A stretch of 14,338 nucleotides of DNA, taken from CAZPCZ01 sp964585225. GTDB taxonomy: Bacteria > Patescibacteriota > Patescibacteriia > JACPHY01. A program made the translations under genes and the position numbers. Positions 1 through 4,880 of this stretch are shown in pieces. The notes beneath the pieces are model-generated. The model worked only from the letters and a program-made list of their open reading frames with translations, did not search any database and was not told the DNA's origin. Position 1 is the first letter of the stretch; each line of letters begins with the position of its first letter. The stretch is from positions 1 to 14,338 of the forward strand of contig CAZPCZ010000034.1 of assembly GCA_964585225.1 (NCBI GenBank), given 5' to 3'.

Positions 1-348
1 CCGCACTACGTCGAGAATCGTGCACACACCGAGCGTGTTCGTGAGCACGAACGCGCGCGCGCCGAGGTGGATGGACCGGTCGACGTGCGTCTCCGCCGCA
101 AAGTTGATGATCGCGTCAATCCGGTGCTGCTGGACGGCGGCGAGGAGCGATGGCTCATCGGTGATGTCGCCGTGGATAAACGTGTACCGCGGCCCGAACC
201 GGGTCTCGACATCCGCGAGGTTCTCCGGATTCGCCGCGTACGTCAACGCGTCGTAGTTCACGACGCTGACGTCCGGATGCGCCATGAGGACGTACCGGAT
301 GAAGTTCGAACCAATGAACCCCGCACCACCGCAGACCAAGAGTCGCAT
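1..348 (-). CDS. rfbB: dTDP-glucose 4,6-dehydratase, N-terminal part (runs off window start)
   Basis: Only the first 116 codons are present; the gene continues beyond base 1. The protein opens with MRLLVCGGAGFIGSNF, the Rossmann GGxGFIGS nucleotide-binding motif at residues 7-13. NYDALTYAANPENL follows at about 31-44, the region that binds the NAD adenosine, then HGDI near 59-62 and NFAAETHVDRSI at 82-93. This order is typical of RfbB/RmlB, the extended SDR enzyme that converts dTDP-glucose to dTDP-4-keto-6-deoxyglucose in nucleotide-sugar (rhamnose or related deoxysugar) synthesis. The catalytic YxxxK lies outside the window. The start is the ATG at 346-348, giving a standard N-terminus; no clear ribosome binding site precedes it. 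Other SDR sugar-nucleotide dehydratases are possible, but the TYAANPENL and AAETHVDRSI signatures favour RfbB. Confidence 0.93.
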   Translation of the reverse strand, partial: MRLLVCGGAGFIGSNFIRYVLMAHPDVSVVNYDALTYAANPENLADVETRFGPRYTFIHGDITDEPSLLAAVQQHRIDAIINFAAETHVDRSIHLGARAFVLTNTLGVCTILDVVR

Positions 349-362
349 AACTCAGAAAACTC

Positions 363-452
363 GAAGCACGAAACACGAAATCCGAAACAAATTCCAATGT
401 TCAAATGACCAAATTTCGAGCATTTTGATTTTGGTCATTGTTTCGGATTTCG
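363..452. repeat. Hairpin element with a heptamer-repeat arm between rfbB and the membrane gene
   Basis: Bases 376-390 (cgaaatccgaaacaa) are an exact inverted copy of 438-452, and 403-413 pairs with 429-439 inside them, so the stretch can fold into a long hairpin. Bases 363-390 also read as four degenerate 7-base units: gaagcac, gaaacac, gaaatcc, gaaacaa. The element extends into the 3' end of the neighbouring membrane gene and supplies its last residues and its TGA at 435-437. It could act as a bidirectional terminator, but it lacks a clean T tract. The sequence style resembles dispersed palindromic repeats rather than a dedicated regulator. Confidence 0.8.
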
Positions 453-947
453 ATATTCGGATCTCGGATTTCCGACGACTGCTACCGCCGCAATCGCAAC
501 CGCCGTGAGGATGCCGACAACGACCCCGAGCGTCCCTCCACCGACTCGCCACCACACCCAGAAACCGACAACGACCGCAACGGCAATCGCGAGTACCGCT
601 CTCAATTTCTCCCCTCTCCGATGGCCATCGGAGGGTGAGCGGGCGTGCCCCGCGGAGCCTTGCCTGCCACTCGGAGCTTCAGCGGAGTTGGGGCGAAGTG
701 GGGAGGGGGAGGGTGCACCGCGTCCCACAATGATACCCACAACAACCAACGCCACCAAAAACCAATGCGGATTCACCACGCTCCGCACAAACCCCGGCTC
801 GAGATCATCGAGCAGGAGTAGGATCGGGTAGAGGACGAGGAGGGTGGGAAGCGCTTCGCGCGCGACACCTGACGCTTGACACTTGATACTCGACACCTTC
901 ATACGGATAACCCCAGCATCGCGCACTTTCCCTTCGTCGAACAGCAT
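435..947 (-). CDS. Small multi-pass membrane protein, unknown function
   Basis: About 170 residues if translation begins at the ATG ending at 947, only 5 bases past the RT stop codon; an alternative ATG is at 900-902. I see four hydrophobic stretches: LPTLLVLYPILLLL, HWFLVALVVVGIIVG, LRAVLAIAVAVVVGFWVWW and GTLGVVVGILTAVAIAAVAVVG. The second and third are separated by a Pro/Arg/Ser-rich segment of about 37 residues that is encoded by a palindromic element (606-716). The last residues, NPRSEYRNPKQ, and the stop come from the downstream hairpin element. Residues just after MLFDEGKVRDAGVIR are encoded by a heptamer tandem repeat. I do not recognise a family. Repeat sequence therefore accounts for three parts of the gene: near the N-terminus, in the middle and at the C-terminus. 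It may be a decaying gene, although the frame is intact and the membrane segments keep their character. Confidence 0.55.
   Translation of the reverse strand: MLFDEGKVRDAGVIRMKVSSIKCQASGVAREALPTLLVLYPILLLLDDLEPGFVRSVVNPHWFLVALVVVGIIVGRGAPSPSPLRPNSAEAPSGRQGSAGHARSPSDGHRRGEKLRAVLAIAVAVVVGFWVWWRVGGGTLGVVVGILTAVAIAAVAVVGNPRSEYRNPKQ
606..716. repeat. C/G-rich palindromic element in frame inside the small membrane gene
   Basis: The flanks are inverted (ctcccctct near 609-617, gggagggggaggg near 702-714). Inside is the perfect 18-base palindrome ctccgatggccatcggag (616-633), followed by further short dyads (ccccgcgg; ggagcttcagcgg). Read on the minus strand it adds a low-complexity peptide rich in S, P, R, A and G between two membrane segments without breaking the frame. 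Elements with similar CCCTCCCCCTC-type flanks lie at about 4003-4100 and 10103-10140. Confidence 0.72.
864..898. repeat. Degenerate 7-base tandem repeat, five units
   Basis: Read on the plus strand the units are gacacct, gacgctt, gacactt, gatactc, gacacct. They lie inside the membrane gene and encode SIKCQASGV-type residues after its N-terminus. The same word family (gacacct/gacactt) recurs at 3804-3829, upstream of the DGR target gene. Confidence 0.8.
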
Positions 948-952
948 GGTTG

Positions 953-1981
953 CTATTTCCAAGCACACAACATCCTCCACACCATCTCGCGCATGCGTTG
1001 TCGCACCCGATCGTTCGATCCATGTACGCAGAGCCCAAAGAGCGATTGCAGGGTGCTGCGATACTGTATGTCGGGGAGCCACCCCGCACGGTAGGCCTCC
1101 GTTCGTAGGCGAATGATACGAAATGCCCGCCGAACGGTCGCATATCGTAACGTCCGCACCCGCGGCCGCAGCACCTGACCGACGCAATCAATGCCGTAGG
1201 AGTACTTTCGGATGGTCACCTTCCTCGGATGCAGTTCGAGTGATCGCTCGTCGACAAGAAACGTACGGATCCTCGGGAGCGCGTCTTCAAGTACGGCGTG
1301 GTCTCGATGGATAATAACGAAGTCATCGCAGAAGCGGACGTACCACCGCATCCGGAGACGATCCTTCATGAGATGATCGAGGCCATTGAGGTACGCGTTT
1401 CCAAACAGCTGGCTCGTCACATTCCCGAGCGGCAATCCGCGCCCCGATCCAACGGCGGACGCAAAACTCCGCACCACCATGTCGAGGAGCGCCAAACATT
1501 GTGGGTCCTGAATGCGCTCGGCGAGCAGCGCGAGCAACACATCGTGTTGTATGCTGTCGAAGAATCTCCGAATATCACACTGGAGCACCCATACGTTCCG
1601 ACGATTGTTCGCGCTGGCCTGTCGTAAGAATTTCGCCATCCGCTCACGACACGCATGCGTTCCTTTTCCGACGCGTGAGGAATAGGAATCGAAAATGAAC
1701 GTCCGCTCGAAAACCGGCTCGATGCCCTGTACAATGGCTTGGTGGACGATCCGGTCGCGTACGCTCGCCTTGCTGATCCAACGACGTTTCGGATCATGGA
1801 CAATGAATTGCTCATACGGTCCATGAACGTACGTGCTGCTCCGGAGCTCCGCATGCAGCGCAAAGAGGTGATCCTCTGCGTGCATTGAGAATTGTGCAAC
1901 TGCACGTTTCGTGAATTTTCCCCGCCGAAATCGCTCCCACGCGCGAATAAGATTTTCTACGGAGATCACCTGCTCAAACAT
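953..1981 (-). CDS. DGR reverse transcriptase
   Basis: 342 residues. It copies the TR RNA into adenine-mutagenised cDNA that replaces the VR of the target gene. RT motifs are in order: YEQFIVHDPKRRWIS and RDRIVHQAIVQ (about 56-85), FDSYSSRVGKGTH (97-109), CDIRRFF with the first catalytic Asp at 136, GLPLGNVTSQLFGN at 182-195, and RFCDDFVII with Asp219/Asp220. A Gln after the Ser in GNxTSQ, where group II intron RTs have SP, is the accepted mark of DGR RTs, as is the absence of maturase and endonuclease domains. The usual YxDD is FCDD here. I chose the ATG at 1979-1981 because MFEQVISVENL matches the normal N-terminal start of these enzymes, whereas the open frame upstream is shadow sequence antisense to avd. 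No Shine-Dalgarno site is visible. Its start codon is three bases from the divergent avd ATG. Confidence 0.95.
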   Translation of the reverse strand: MFEQVISVENLIRAWERFRRGKFTKRAVAQFSMHAEDHLFALHAELRSSTYVHGPYEQFIVHDPKRRWISKASVRDRIVHQAIVQGIEPVFERTFIFDSYSSRVGKGTHACRERMAKFLRQASANNRRNVWVLQCDIRRFFDSIQHDVLLALLAERIQDPQCLALLDMVVRSFASAVGSGRGLPLGNVTSQLFGNAYLNGLDHLMKDRLRMRWYVRFCDDFVIIHRDHAVLEDALPRIRTFLVDERSLELHPRKVTIRKYSYGIDCVGQVLRPRVRTLRYATVRRAFRIIRLRTEAYRAGWLPDIQYRSTLQSLFGLCVHGSNDRVRQRMREMVWRMLCAWK

Positions 1982-1984
1982 TGT

Positions 1985-2399
1985 ATGACAACGAACGCCC
2001 CCCCCGACACCATTTGATCGCTGGCTCACTGGCACTGCCAACGATGAGCTGACGCTGGTCCACGCGCTGTATGAGTGGTACAAGCTCCTGCATACTGACG
2101 TCGGCAAGTACCCGAAAACAGAACGGTACACGCTCGGCGAAACCCTGAAGACGCAGGTACTCACACTCATCGAGGGCTCCTGGGAAGCGAACACGCTTGC
2201 GCTCCCCGAACGCCTGCTCCTCCTCGATCGCCTGCAGCGCACGCTCGATCTCACCAAAATACTCATCCGACTCGCGTACGATCTCGGTGTCTACCACCTC
2301 GATGGGTACGTGTACCGCCAACGAAAACTCCAGGACATCGGCAACATGCTCGGCGGATGGCGAAGGACAACACGGAAACGCATCGGCCTTGATCCGTAA
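1985..2399 (+). CDS. avd: DGR accessory protein Avd (four-helix bundle), apparent frameshift
   Basis: Avd forms a positively charged barrel of four-helix bundles that binds the DGR RT and the TR RNA and is needed for mutagenic retrohoming. From 2046 on, the plus strand encodes an Avd-like chain: LYEWYKLL, KYPKTERYTLGETL, LERLL-type helices (PERLLLLDRLQRTLDL), KILIRLAYDL, and the C-terminal IGNMLGGWRRTTRKR. The W, FPK/YPK-R-LG and IGxMLGGW positions are hallmarks of the family. The conserved frame is open only from 1989 and has no ATG, GTG or TTG before the core. An ATG at 1985-1987 is one base out of phase, and the break is the run of eight C at 1998-2005. With seven C it would read MTTNAPPTPFDRW straight into Avd, 137 aa. 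Unusually, avd points opposite to the RT, TR and target. Whether the shift is a sequencing error, a real mutation or a slippage switch cannot be told here. Confidence 0.85.
1998..2005 (+). repeat. Run of eight C at the avd frameshift
   Basis: The homopolymer lies four codons after the only usable avd ATG. Removing one C joins that ATG to the Avd frame; eight C leads to a TGA four codons later. It is either an assembly error or a phase-variable or slippage-prone tract. Confidence 0.85.
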
Positions 2400-2404
2400 C
2401 ACGC

Positions 2405-2451
2405 GAGCGGTCCGATGCCTGTCCGCCTCTGGCGGGACCATCGGACCGCTC
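2405..2451. terminator. Hairpin between avd and the DGR template repeat
   Basis: gagcggtccgatg (2405-2417) is an exact inverted copy of 2439-2451, a 13-base-pair stem. A second stem within the loop is gtccgcc against ggcggga. It lies 5 bases after the avd stop and 10 bases past the downstream edge of the TR, where two convergent transcripts meet. It probably ends both or shapes the 3' flank of the TR RNA. No T tract follows on either strand, so an RNA-structure role is as likely as termination. Confidence 0.65.
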
Positions 2452-2461
2452 ACTCCATGCG

Positions 2462-2584
2462 CACCGCGACCGCGGCACGGCCGCCCTCGTTGTCGTACGG
2501 GACCGACAGATCGTCCGCCGAATTCCTGTTCACGTTGACCTGACCATCGTACTCGTTGGCGTTGAGGGCGCTCTGGCCGAAGCG
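2462..2584 (-). repeat. DGR template repeat (TR)
   Basis: Bases 2471-2584 align without gaps to the VR at 2940-3053. My hand alignment gives 15 mismatches, all at positions that are A in the coding-strand TR (15 of 24 adenines changed; none of the 90 other positions changed). The similarity continues to 2462 with two non-adenine differences, as expected for the IMH*/IMH boundary. Read like the VR, the TR encodes Asn-rich FGQSALNANEYDGQVNVNRN, with AAC/AAT codons as in other TRs. The end next to avd is G/C-rich (gcggccgtgccgcg on the minus strand), matching the GC stretch before the IMH. It is presumably transcribed leftward as part of a non-coding RNA. Confidence 0.95.
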
Positions 2585-2872
2585 CGCGGTGTCGTTCCCA
2601 TCCGAATCACCGGGTACAGCGCCGGATATGCCGGAGCCGCGCCCTGTACTCCGTCCGTTGCGGAGGGGTCGTTGGTGGCTCGCCACCCGAGGAACGACAC
2701 GACGTGGTGAATATGGTTGCGCTGATCTGCGAACACACTCCGATACTGGATCGCATCGAATTCCGGTGTACAGATCACGGATGTTGGTATCCGAGACCGA
2801 GATCTCGGTGTACGCACCTCCATCATATTCAGTTTACCAGAAACGGTGTCCCAAAATCCAAATAAACATGAA
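2585..2872 (-). other. TR upstream flank, no convincing gene; probable TR RNA leader
   Basis: No frame here gives a recognisable protein. Structure is visible: gtgtcgttcc (about 2589-2598) is inverted as ggaacgacac near 2692-2701; ggtggc and gccacc form a small hairpin near 2674-2687; and accgagatctcggt (2796-2809) is a perfect 14-base palindrome. On the minus strand TATGAT (2822-2827 on plus) is a plausible -10 box, with only a weak -35 upstream. It would start an RNA of about 300 bases or more containing the TR. A decayed copy of a target gene is an alternative, but I see no similarity to the intact target outside the TR/VR block. Confidence 0.45.
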
Positions 2873-2903
2873 TCTCCCACCCTCTTATCGAGAGGGTGGG
2901 AGA
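2873..2903. terminator. Strong hairpin downstream of the DGR target gene and VR
   Basis: Bases 2873-2885 (tctcccaccctct) pair perfectly with 2891-2903 around a 5-base loop. The hairpin lies 22 bases past the target stop codon and about 36 bases beyond the VR end. It could terminate the target mRNA; on the minus strand it is followed by a moderately T-rich stretch (tcatgtttatttgg). In studied DGRs a hairpin/cruciform just after the VR helps mark the target for retrohoming, and this one is in the right place, though its stem is longer. Confidence 0.75.
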
Positions 2904-2930
2904 CAGAAACTCAGAACCCAGAACTCATGT
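2903..2930. repeat. 7-base tandem repeat abutting the VR and holding the target stop codon
   Basis: Four units on the plus strand: acagaaa, ctcagaa, cccagaa, ctcatgt. The target gene stop (complement of 2925-2927) lies in the last unit, and the VR/IMH similarity begins at the next base, 2931. Confidence 0.75.
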
Positions 2931-3662
2931 CACCACGTCCGCGGCACGGCCGCCCTCGAAGCCGCACGGGACCGACAGAGCGTCCGCCGAAAGCCCGTAC
3001 ACGTAGACCTGACCATCGTACCCGAGGGCGCTGAGGGCGCCCTGGCCGAAGCGTGTACGCAACCAGGACCAGGTGGAGCGGTCGAGCATGCGACTGGTCT
3101 CCGCCTTCACCGCGTGCCAGAACTTGACGTGCTCCTCGAGGGAGAGGAGGTGAAGCGTCGCGGTGAGATCGTTCCAGGAGGTCCCGAGGCGCGGACACGC
3201 ATCCTGGGCGTCGACCCAGTGCCAGAACCCCACCACGGTGGGTTCCCAGCCGATCTTCGCACGCTCGTCTTCATTCGTCACAGTCCAGTGGTCGCCCTGG
3301 CCGACCGCACGCATGAACGCCTCGTACGGAACGTCCGCGGCCGCGGGCTCGTATGTGATCTTCTGATGCCGCTTGGCGCGCCGTGCGAATTCGCGATTCG
3401 TCACGTTCGGCTTCGGGACCGTGATCGCGAACCCGAGGCTGCGATACCAGTTCTCGAACCAACCGCGGCACTGTTCGGCGAGATCGCGCTTCCTGGTGCC
3501 GGCGACCGCGCCAAGCACGGTTCCTTCGCTCACCTCCTGGAACACGGAACGCATGCGCTCGAACAACGCGCGTGCGCTGAGCACCTTCGGGAGCACTTCG
3601 CGCTCCCATTGCCGACGGAGCAGCAGCTCCTCGTCGCCGGTGACAACGTTCTCGTTGCCCAT
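2925..3662 (-). CDS. DGR target protein with C-terminal variable region, probable C-type-lectin-like fold
   Basis: 245 residues. This is the gene diversified by the DGR: its C-terminus (about 204-241) is the VR. Compared with the TR translation, 12 residues differ: 208, 211, 213, 214, 220, 222, 223, 224, 228, 233, 234 and 235. Constant residues between them (YDGQV, SAD, LSVP, EGGRAA) form a scaffold. RSTWSWLRTRFG before the VR and GGRAADVV at the end resemble the W-x-R and G-x-R-P/A-A core of CLec/FGE-fold DGR targets. The N-terminal 200 residues are Trp-rich, not clearly helical or membrane-bound, and not recognised. No signal peptide or membrane segment is seen, so the protein is probably cytoplasmic unless exported otherwise. 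The ATG at 3660-3662 is fixed by a perfect AGGAGGT seven bases upstream; the open frame upstream of it is leader. Confidence 0.92.
   Translation of the reverse strand: MGNENVVTGDEELLLRRQWEREVLPKVLSARALFERMRSVFQEVSEGTVLGAVAGTRKRDLAEQCRGWFENWYRSLGFAITVPKPNVTNREFARRAKRHQKITYEPAAADVPYEAFMRAVGQGDHWTVTNEDERAKIGWEPTVVGFWHWVDAQDACPRLGTSWNDLTATLHLLSLEEHVKFWHAVKAETSRMLDRSTWSWLRTRFGQGALSALGYDGQVYVYGLSADALSVPCGFEGGRAADVVT
2940..3053 (-). repeat. DGR variable repeat (VR) within the target gene
   Basis: 114 bases matching the TR at 2471-2584, with only adenine-site changes. The coding 5' boundary is cgcttcggccag, shared by both copies; similarity stops abruptly just before it. The coding 3' end is an 18-base GC-rich block identical in both copies. 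Nine extra bases (2931-2939) match the TR flank except at two non-adenine positions, marking the IMH. Four codons changed at two positions or show large residue shifts (for example AAC to CTC, AAC to TTC), so repeated or dense mutagenesis has occurred. Confidence 0.95.
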
Positions 3663-3668
3663 TGGACG

Positions 3669-3675
3669 ACCTCCT
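3669..3675 (-). promoter_or_regulatory. Perfect ribosome binding site of the DGR target gene
   Basis: AGGAGGT on the minus strand, six bases before the ATG. It decides the start codon against the longer open frame. Most other genes in the window lack such a site. Confidence 0.85.
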
Positions 3676-3773
3676 CTGGTTGTGGCGCCTGTAGTGACTC
3701 CGAAGAGCCGAGACGCTGGGTGGTGCGCTTGCGCGCAATCGAACAAGGTACGTTCAGGCACGATCAATGATCG

Positions 3774-3802
3774 AGTATACACGACGAGACGTCGCAGGTC
3801 AA
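3774..3802 (-). promoter_or_regulatory. Sigma70-type promoter of the DGR target gene
   Basis: On the minus strand TTGACC (3797-3802), 17-base spacer, TATACT (3774-3779). This would give a leader of about 100 bases before the ATG. The -35 box touches the tandem-repeat stretch at 3804-3829. Confidence 0.75.
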
Positions 3803-3803
3803 G

Positions 3804-3829
3804 TTTGACATTGTTTGACACTTGACACC
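3804..3829. repeat. Short tandem repeat of TTGACA-like words upstream of the target promoter
   Basis: Words tttgaca (3804-3810), tttgaca (3814-3820) and cttgaca (3821-3827). This is the same word family as the heptamer repeat at 864-898. It fills the gap between the membrane-anchored gene and the target promoter. Confidence 0.65.
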
Positions 3830-3830
3830 T

Positions 3831-4427
3831 TTATAGACAGAACCTTCCAACACACACCGGATCACGCTCCGCAGTCACGCGCAGCCCATGCACAATGATC
3901 GGCTGTTCCGCACTCACACCCGGCGCGGAAAGCACAAACCGGTACACATTCCGCTCCACCTGCCACGCGCGTTGGAGATCGAACGGAACGCGGAGTACGA
4001 GCGGCCCTCCCCCTCTCTCAGGGGAGCCTCCGGCCTGGGGCCTCGGGCCTGGAAGGGAGCGGCCTGCCCCGGCCCGAGCGTCGGGGGAGGGGGTGGGAAA
4101 CTGAAACGCCCACTGCGTCGGATGCGTCCGCACGCCAAACCTGAGTGGGAGATTGCCAGGATTCTCGTACCGAAGTTCCACGGTTGCCCGCCGGAACCAC
4201 CGAGGAATCCGAAGATTCACGTACACCGGCTCACCGATAATGTTCGCGCGATCGGCCGACAACGCCACGCGCACCGGCGGCCCCAGCGTCGACACATACG
4301 GCGTCGCCCGATCCAGCCGCGCGACCACATCGAGTCGTCGGTCAAGCTGGAGGTCACGCAGCGCGAGGGCGACGAGGAAGACCGCGACGATACTCCAGAT
4401 CCCAATGCGAACAACGCGTTGAATCAT
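3831..4427 (-). CDS. Membrane-anchored protein with extracytoplasmic beta-rich domain, unknown
   Basis: 198 residues from the ATG at 4425-4427. One N-terminal hydrophobic segment (RIGIWSIVAVFLVALAL, about 7-23) looks like a signal anchor. It is followed by a soluble, strand-rich domain with EPVYVNLRIPRWFRRATVELRYENPG and later RNVYRFVLSAPGVS, as in immunoglobulin-like or jelly-roll folds; this assignment is by eye only. A Pro/Gly/Arg-rich stretch of about 33 residues in the middle (from FPTPSPDARAGAG) is encoded by a palindromic element and breaks the domain in frame. The Shine-Dalgarno site is weak. The gene lies just upstream of the DGR target promoter, in the same direction, and next to a GT-C glycosyltransferase, so a cell-envelope role is reasonable but unproven. 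Confidence 0.65.
   Translation of the reverse strand: MIQRVVRIGIWSIVAVFLVALALRDLQLDRRLDVVARLDRATPYVSTLGPPVRVALSADRANIIGEPVYVNLRIPRWFRRATVELRYENPGNLPLRFGVRTHPTQWAFQFPTPSPDARAGAGRSLPGPRPQAGGSPERGGGPLVLRVPFDLQRAWQVERNVYRFVLSAPGVSAEQPIIVHGLRVTAERDPVCVGRFCL
4003..4100. repeat. GC-rich palindromic element in frame inside the membrane-anchored gene
   Basis: Flanks ccctccccctct (about 4005-4016) and cgggggagggggtggg (about 4082-4097) are inverted. The interior holds repeated ggcc-type dyads (ggcctggggcctcgggcc; ccccggcccgag). It is translated in frame as a Pro/Gly/Arg-rich insert. The flanks resemble those at 606-716 and 10103-10140. Confidence 0.7.
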
Positions 4428-4434
4428 ACCCCAT

Positions 4435-4462
4435 TTGACGACGAACGCCTGTATGCTACAAC
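4435..4462 (+). promoter_or_regulatory. Promoter of the 105-aa orphan gene
   Basis: TTGACG (4435-4440), 16-base spacer, TACAAC (4457-4462), followed after a short leader by AGGAGG (4485-4490) and the ATG at 4496. The match is moderate, but position and orientation fit. Confidence 0.6.
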
Positions 4463-4495
4463 GAACGGTAGCACATTCCACCCCAGGAGGTTCCG

Positions 4496-4813
4496 ATGCC
4501 CGAACCAATGCAAGAGTCGCAGTTCACCGAGCTTCTCGGCCCGCGGCTCGGCGAGCACCTCGAGCGCGCGCTCACGATCTTCCGTTCGTTCGGCCCCGCG
4601 CTCTCCCTCGCCGTCACGAACGCACTGCTCCACGCAACGGACAAGGGTCGAGTCCCCGCAGTGCTCGATGCGCTCGACGCGCACTGGGAAAGCCACCTCA
4701 AGTTCCAGCACCCCGAGATCCGCGGCCAGGTGAGCGGCATGAGCGGCAACCCCACCGATCTTTGCTTCCTCGACATCTACACGCGCATCCTCGAACTCCA
4801 ACCCAACGGGTAA
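4496..4813 (+). CDS. Small soluble protein, unknown function
   Basis: 105 residues, with its own promoter, a perfect AGGAGG five bases before the ATG, and a terminator hairpin after the stop. The sequence looks mainly alpha-helical (FTELLGPRLGEHLERALTIF, ALSLAVTNALLHATD, VPAVLDALDAHWESHLKF) with an acidic N-terminal half. No membrane segment, signal peptide, Cys pair or known motif is visible. It sits alone on the plus strand between genes of the opposite strand, so it is a single-gene unit. The strong ribosome binding site suggests it is well expressed. I do not recognise a family. Confidence 0.75.
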   Translation: MPEPMQESQFTELLGPRLGEHLERALTIFRSFGPALSLAVTNALLHATDKGRVPAVLDALDAHWESHLKFQHPEIRGQVSGMSGNPTDLCFLDIYTRILELQPNG

Positions 4814-4841
4814 TGAGGGTGTGACGGATTCACGAGGCCAC

Positions 4842-4864
4842 GACGACCCGCACCGCGGGTCGTC
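4842..4864. terminator. Bidirectional terminator hairpin
   Basis: gacgacccg (4842-4850) pairs with cgggtcgtc (4856-4864) around a 5-base loop, followed by attcatattcgttt. It lies between the convergent 105-aa gene and the glycosyltransferase stop at 4881. Confidence 0.75.
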
Positions 4865-4880
4865 ATTCATATTCGTTTGA

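Noticed and set aside
953..1981. Group II intron or retron reverse transcriptase
   Set aside because: The motif is GNxTSQ rather than SP, no maturase X or endonuclease domain is present, no intron domain V-like hairpin is seen, and a TR/VR pair with adenine-only changes is adjacent.
1982..2266. N-terminal extension of the RT
   Set aside because: The extension is antisense to avd, rich in Ser and Arg, and DGR RTs normally begin close to the FEQ/YEQ-x-ISxENL motif.
1974..2453. 159-codon open frame on the minus strand over avd
   Set aside because: The plus strand encodes recognisable Avd motifs (YPKTERYTLGETL, IGNMLGGW). The minus-strand frame shows no family features.
2530..2880. Second DGR target gene or a truncated target fragment upstream of the TR
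   Set aside because: Outside the TR block no frame matches the target protein, and the region lacks a ribosome binding site followed by a start codon. I treat it as RNA flank.
2556..3770. 404-codon open frame on the plus strand antisense to the DGR target
   Set aside because: It overlaps the target gene, which has a promoter, a perfect ribosome binding site and a VR in the right frame. The antisense translation is low in hydrophobic structure and rich in R, P and E, as expected of a GC-rich shadow frame.
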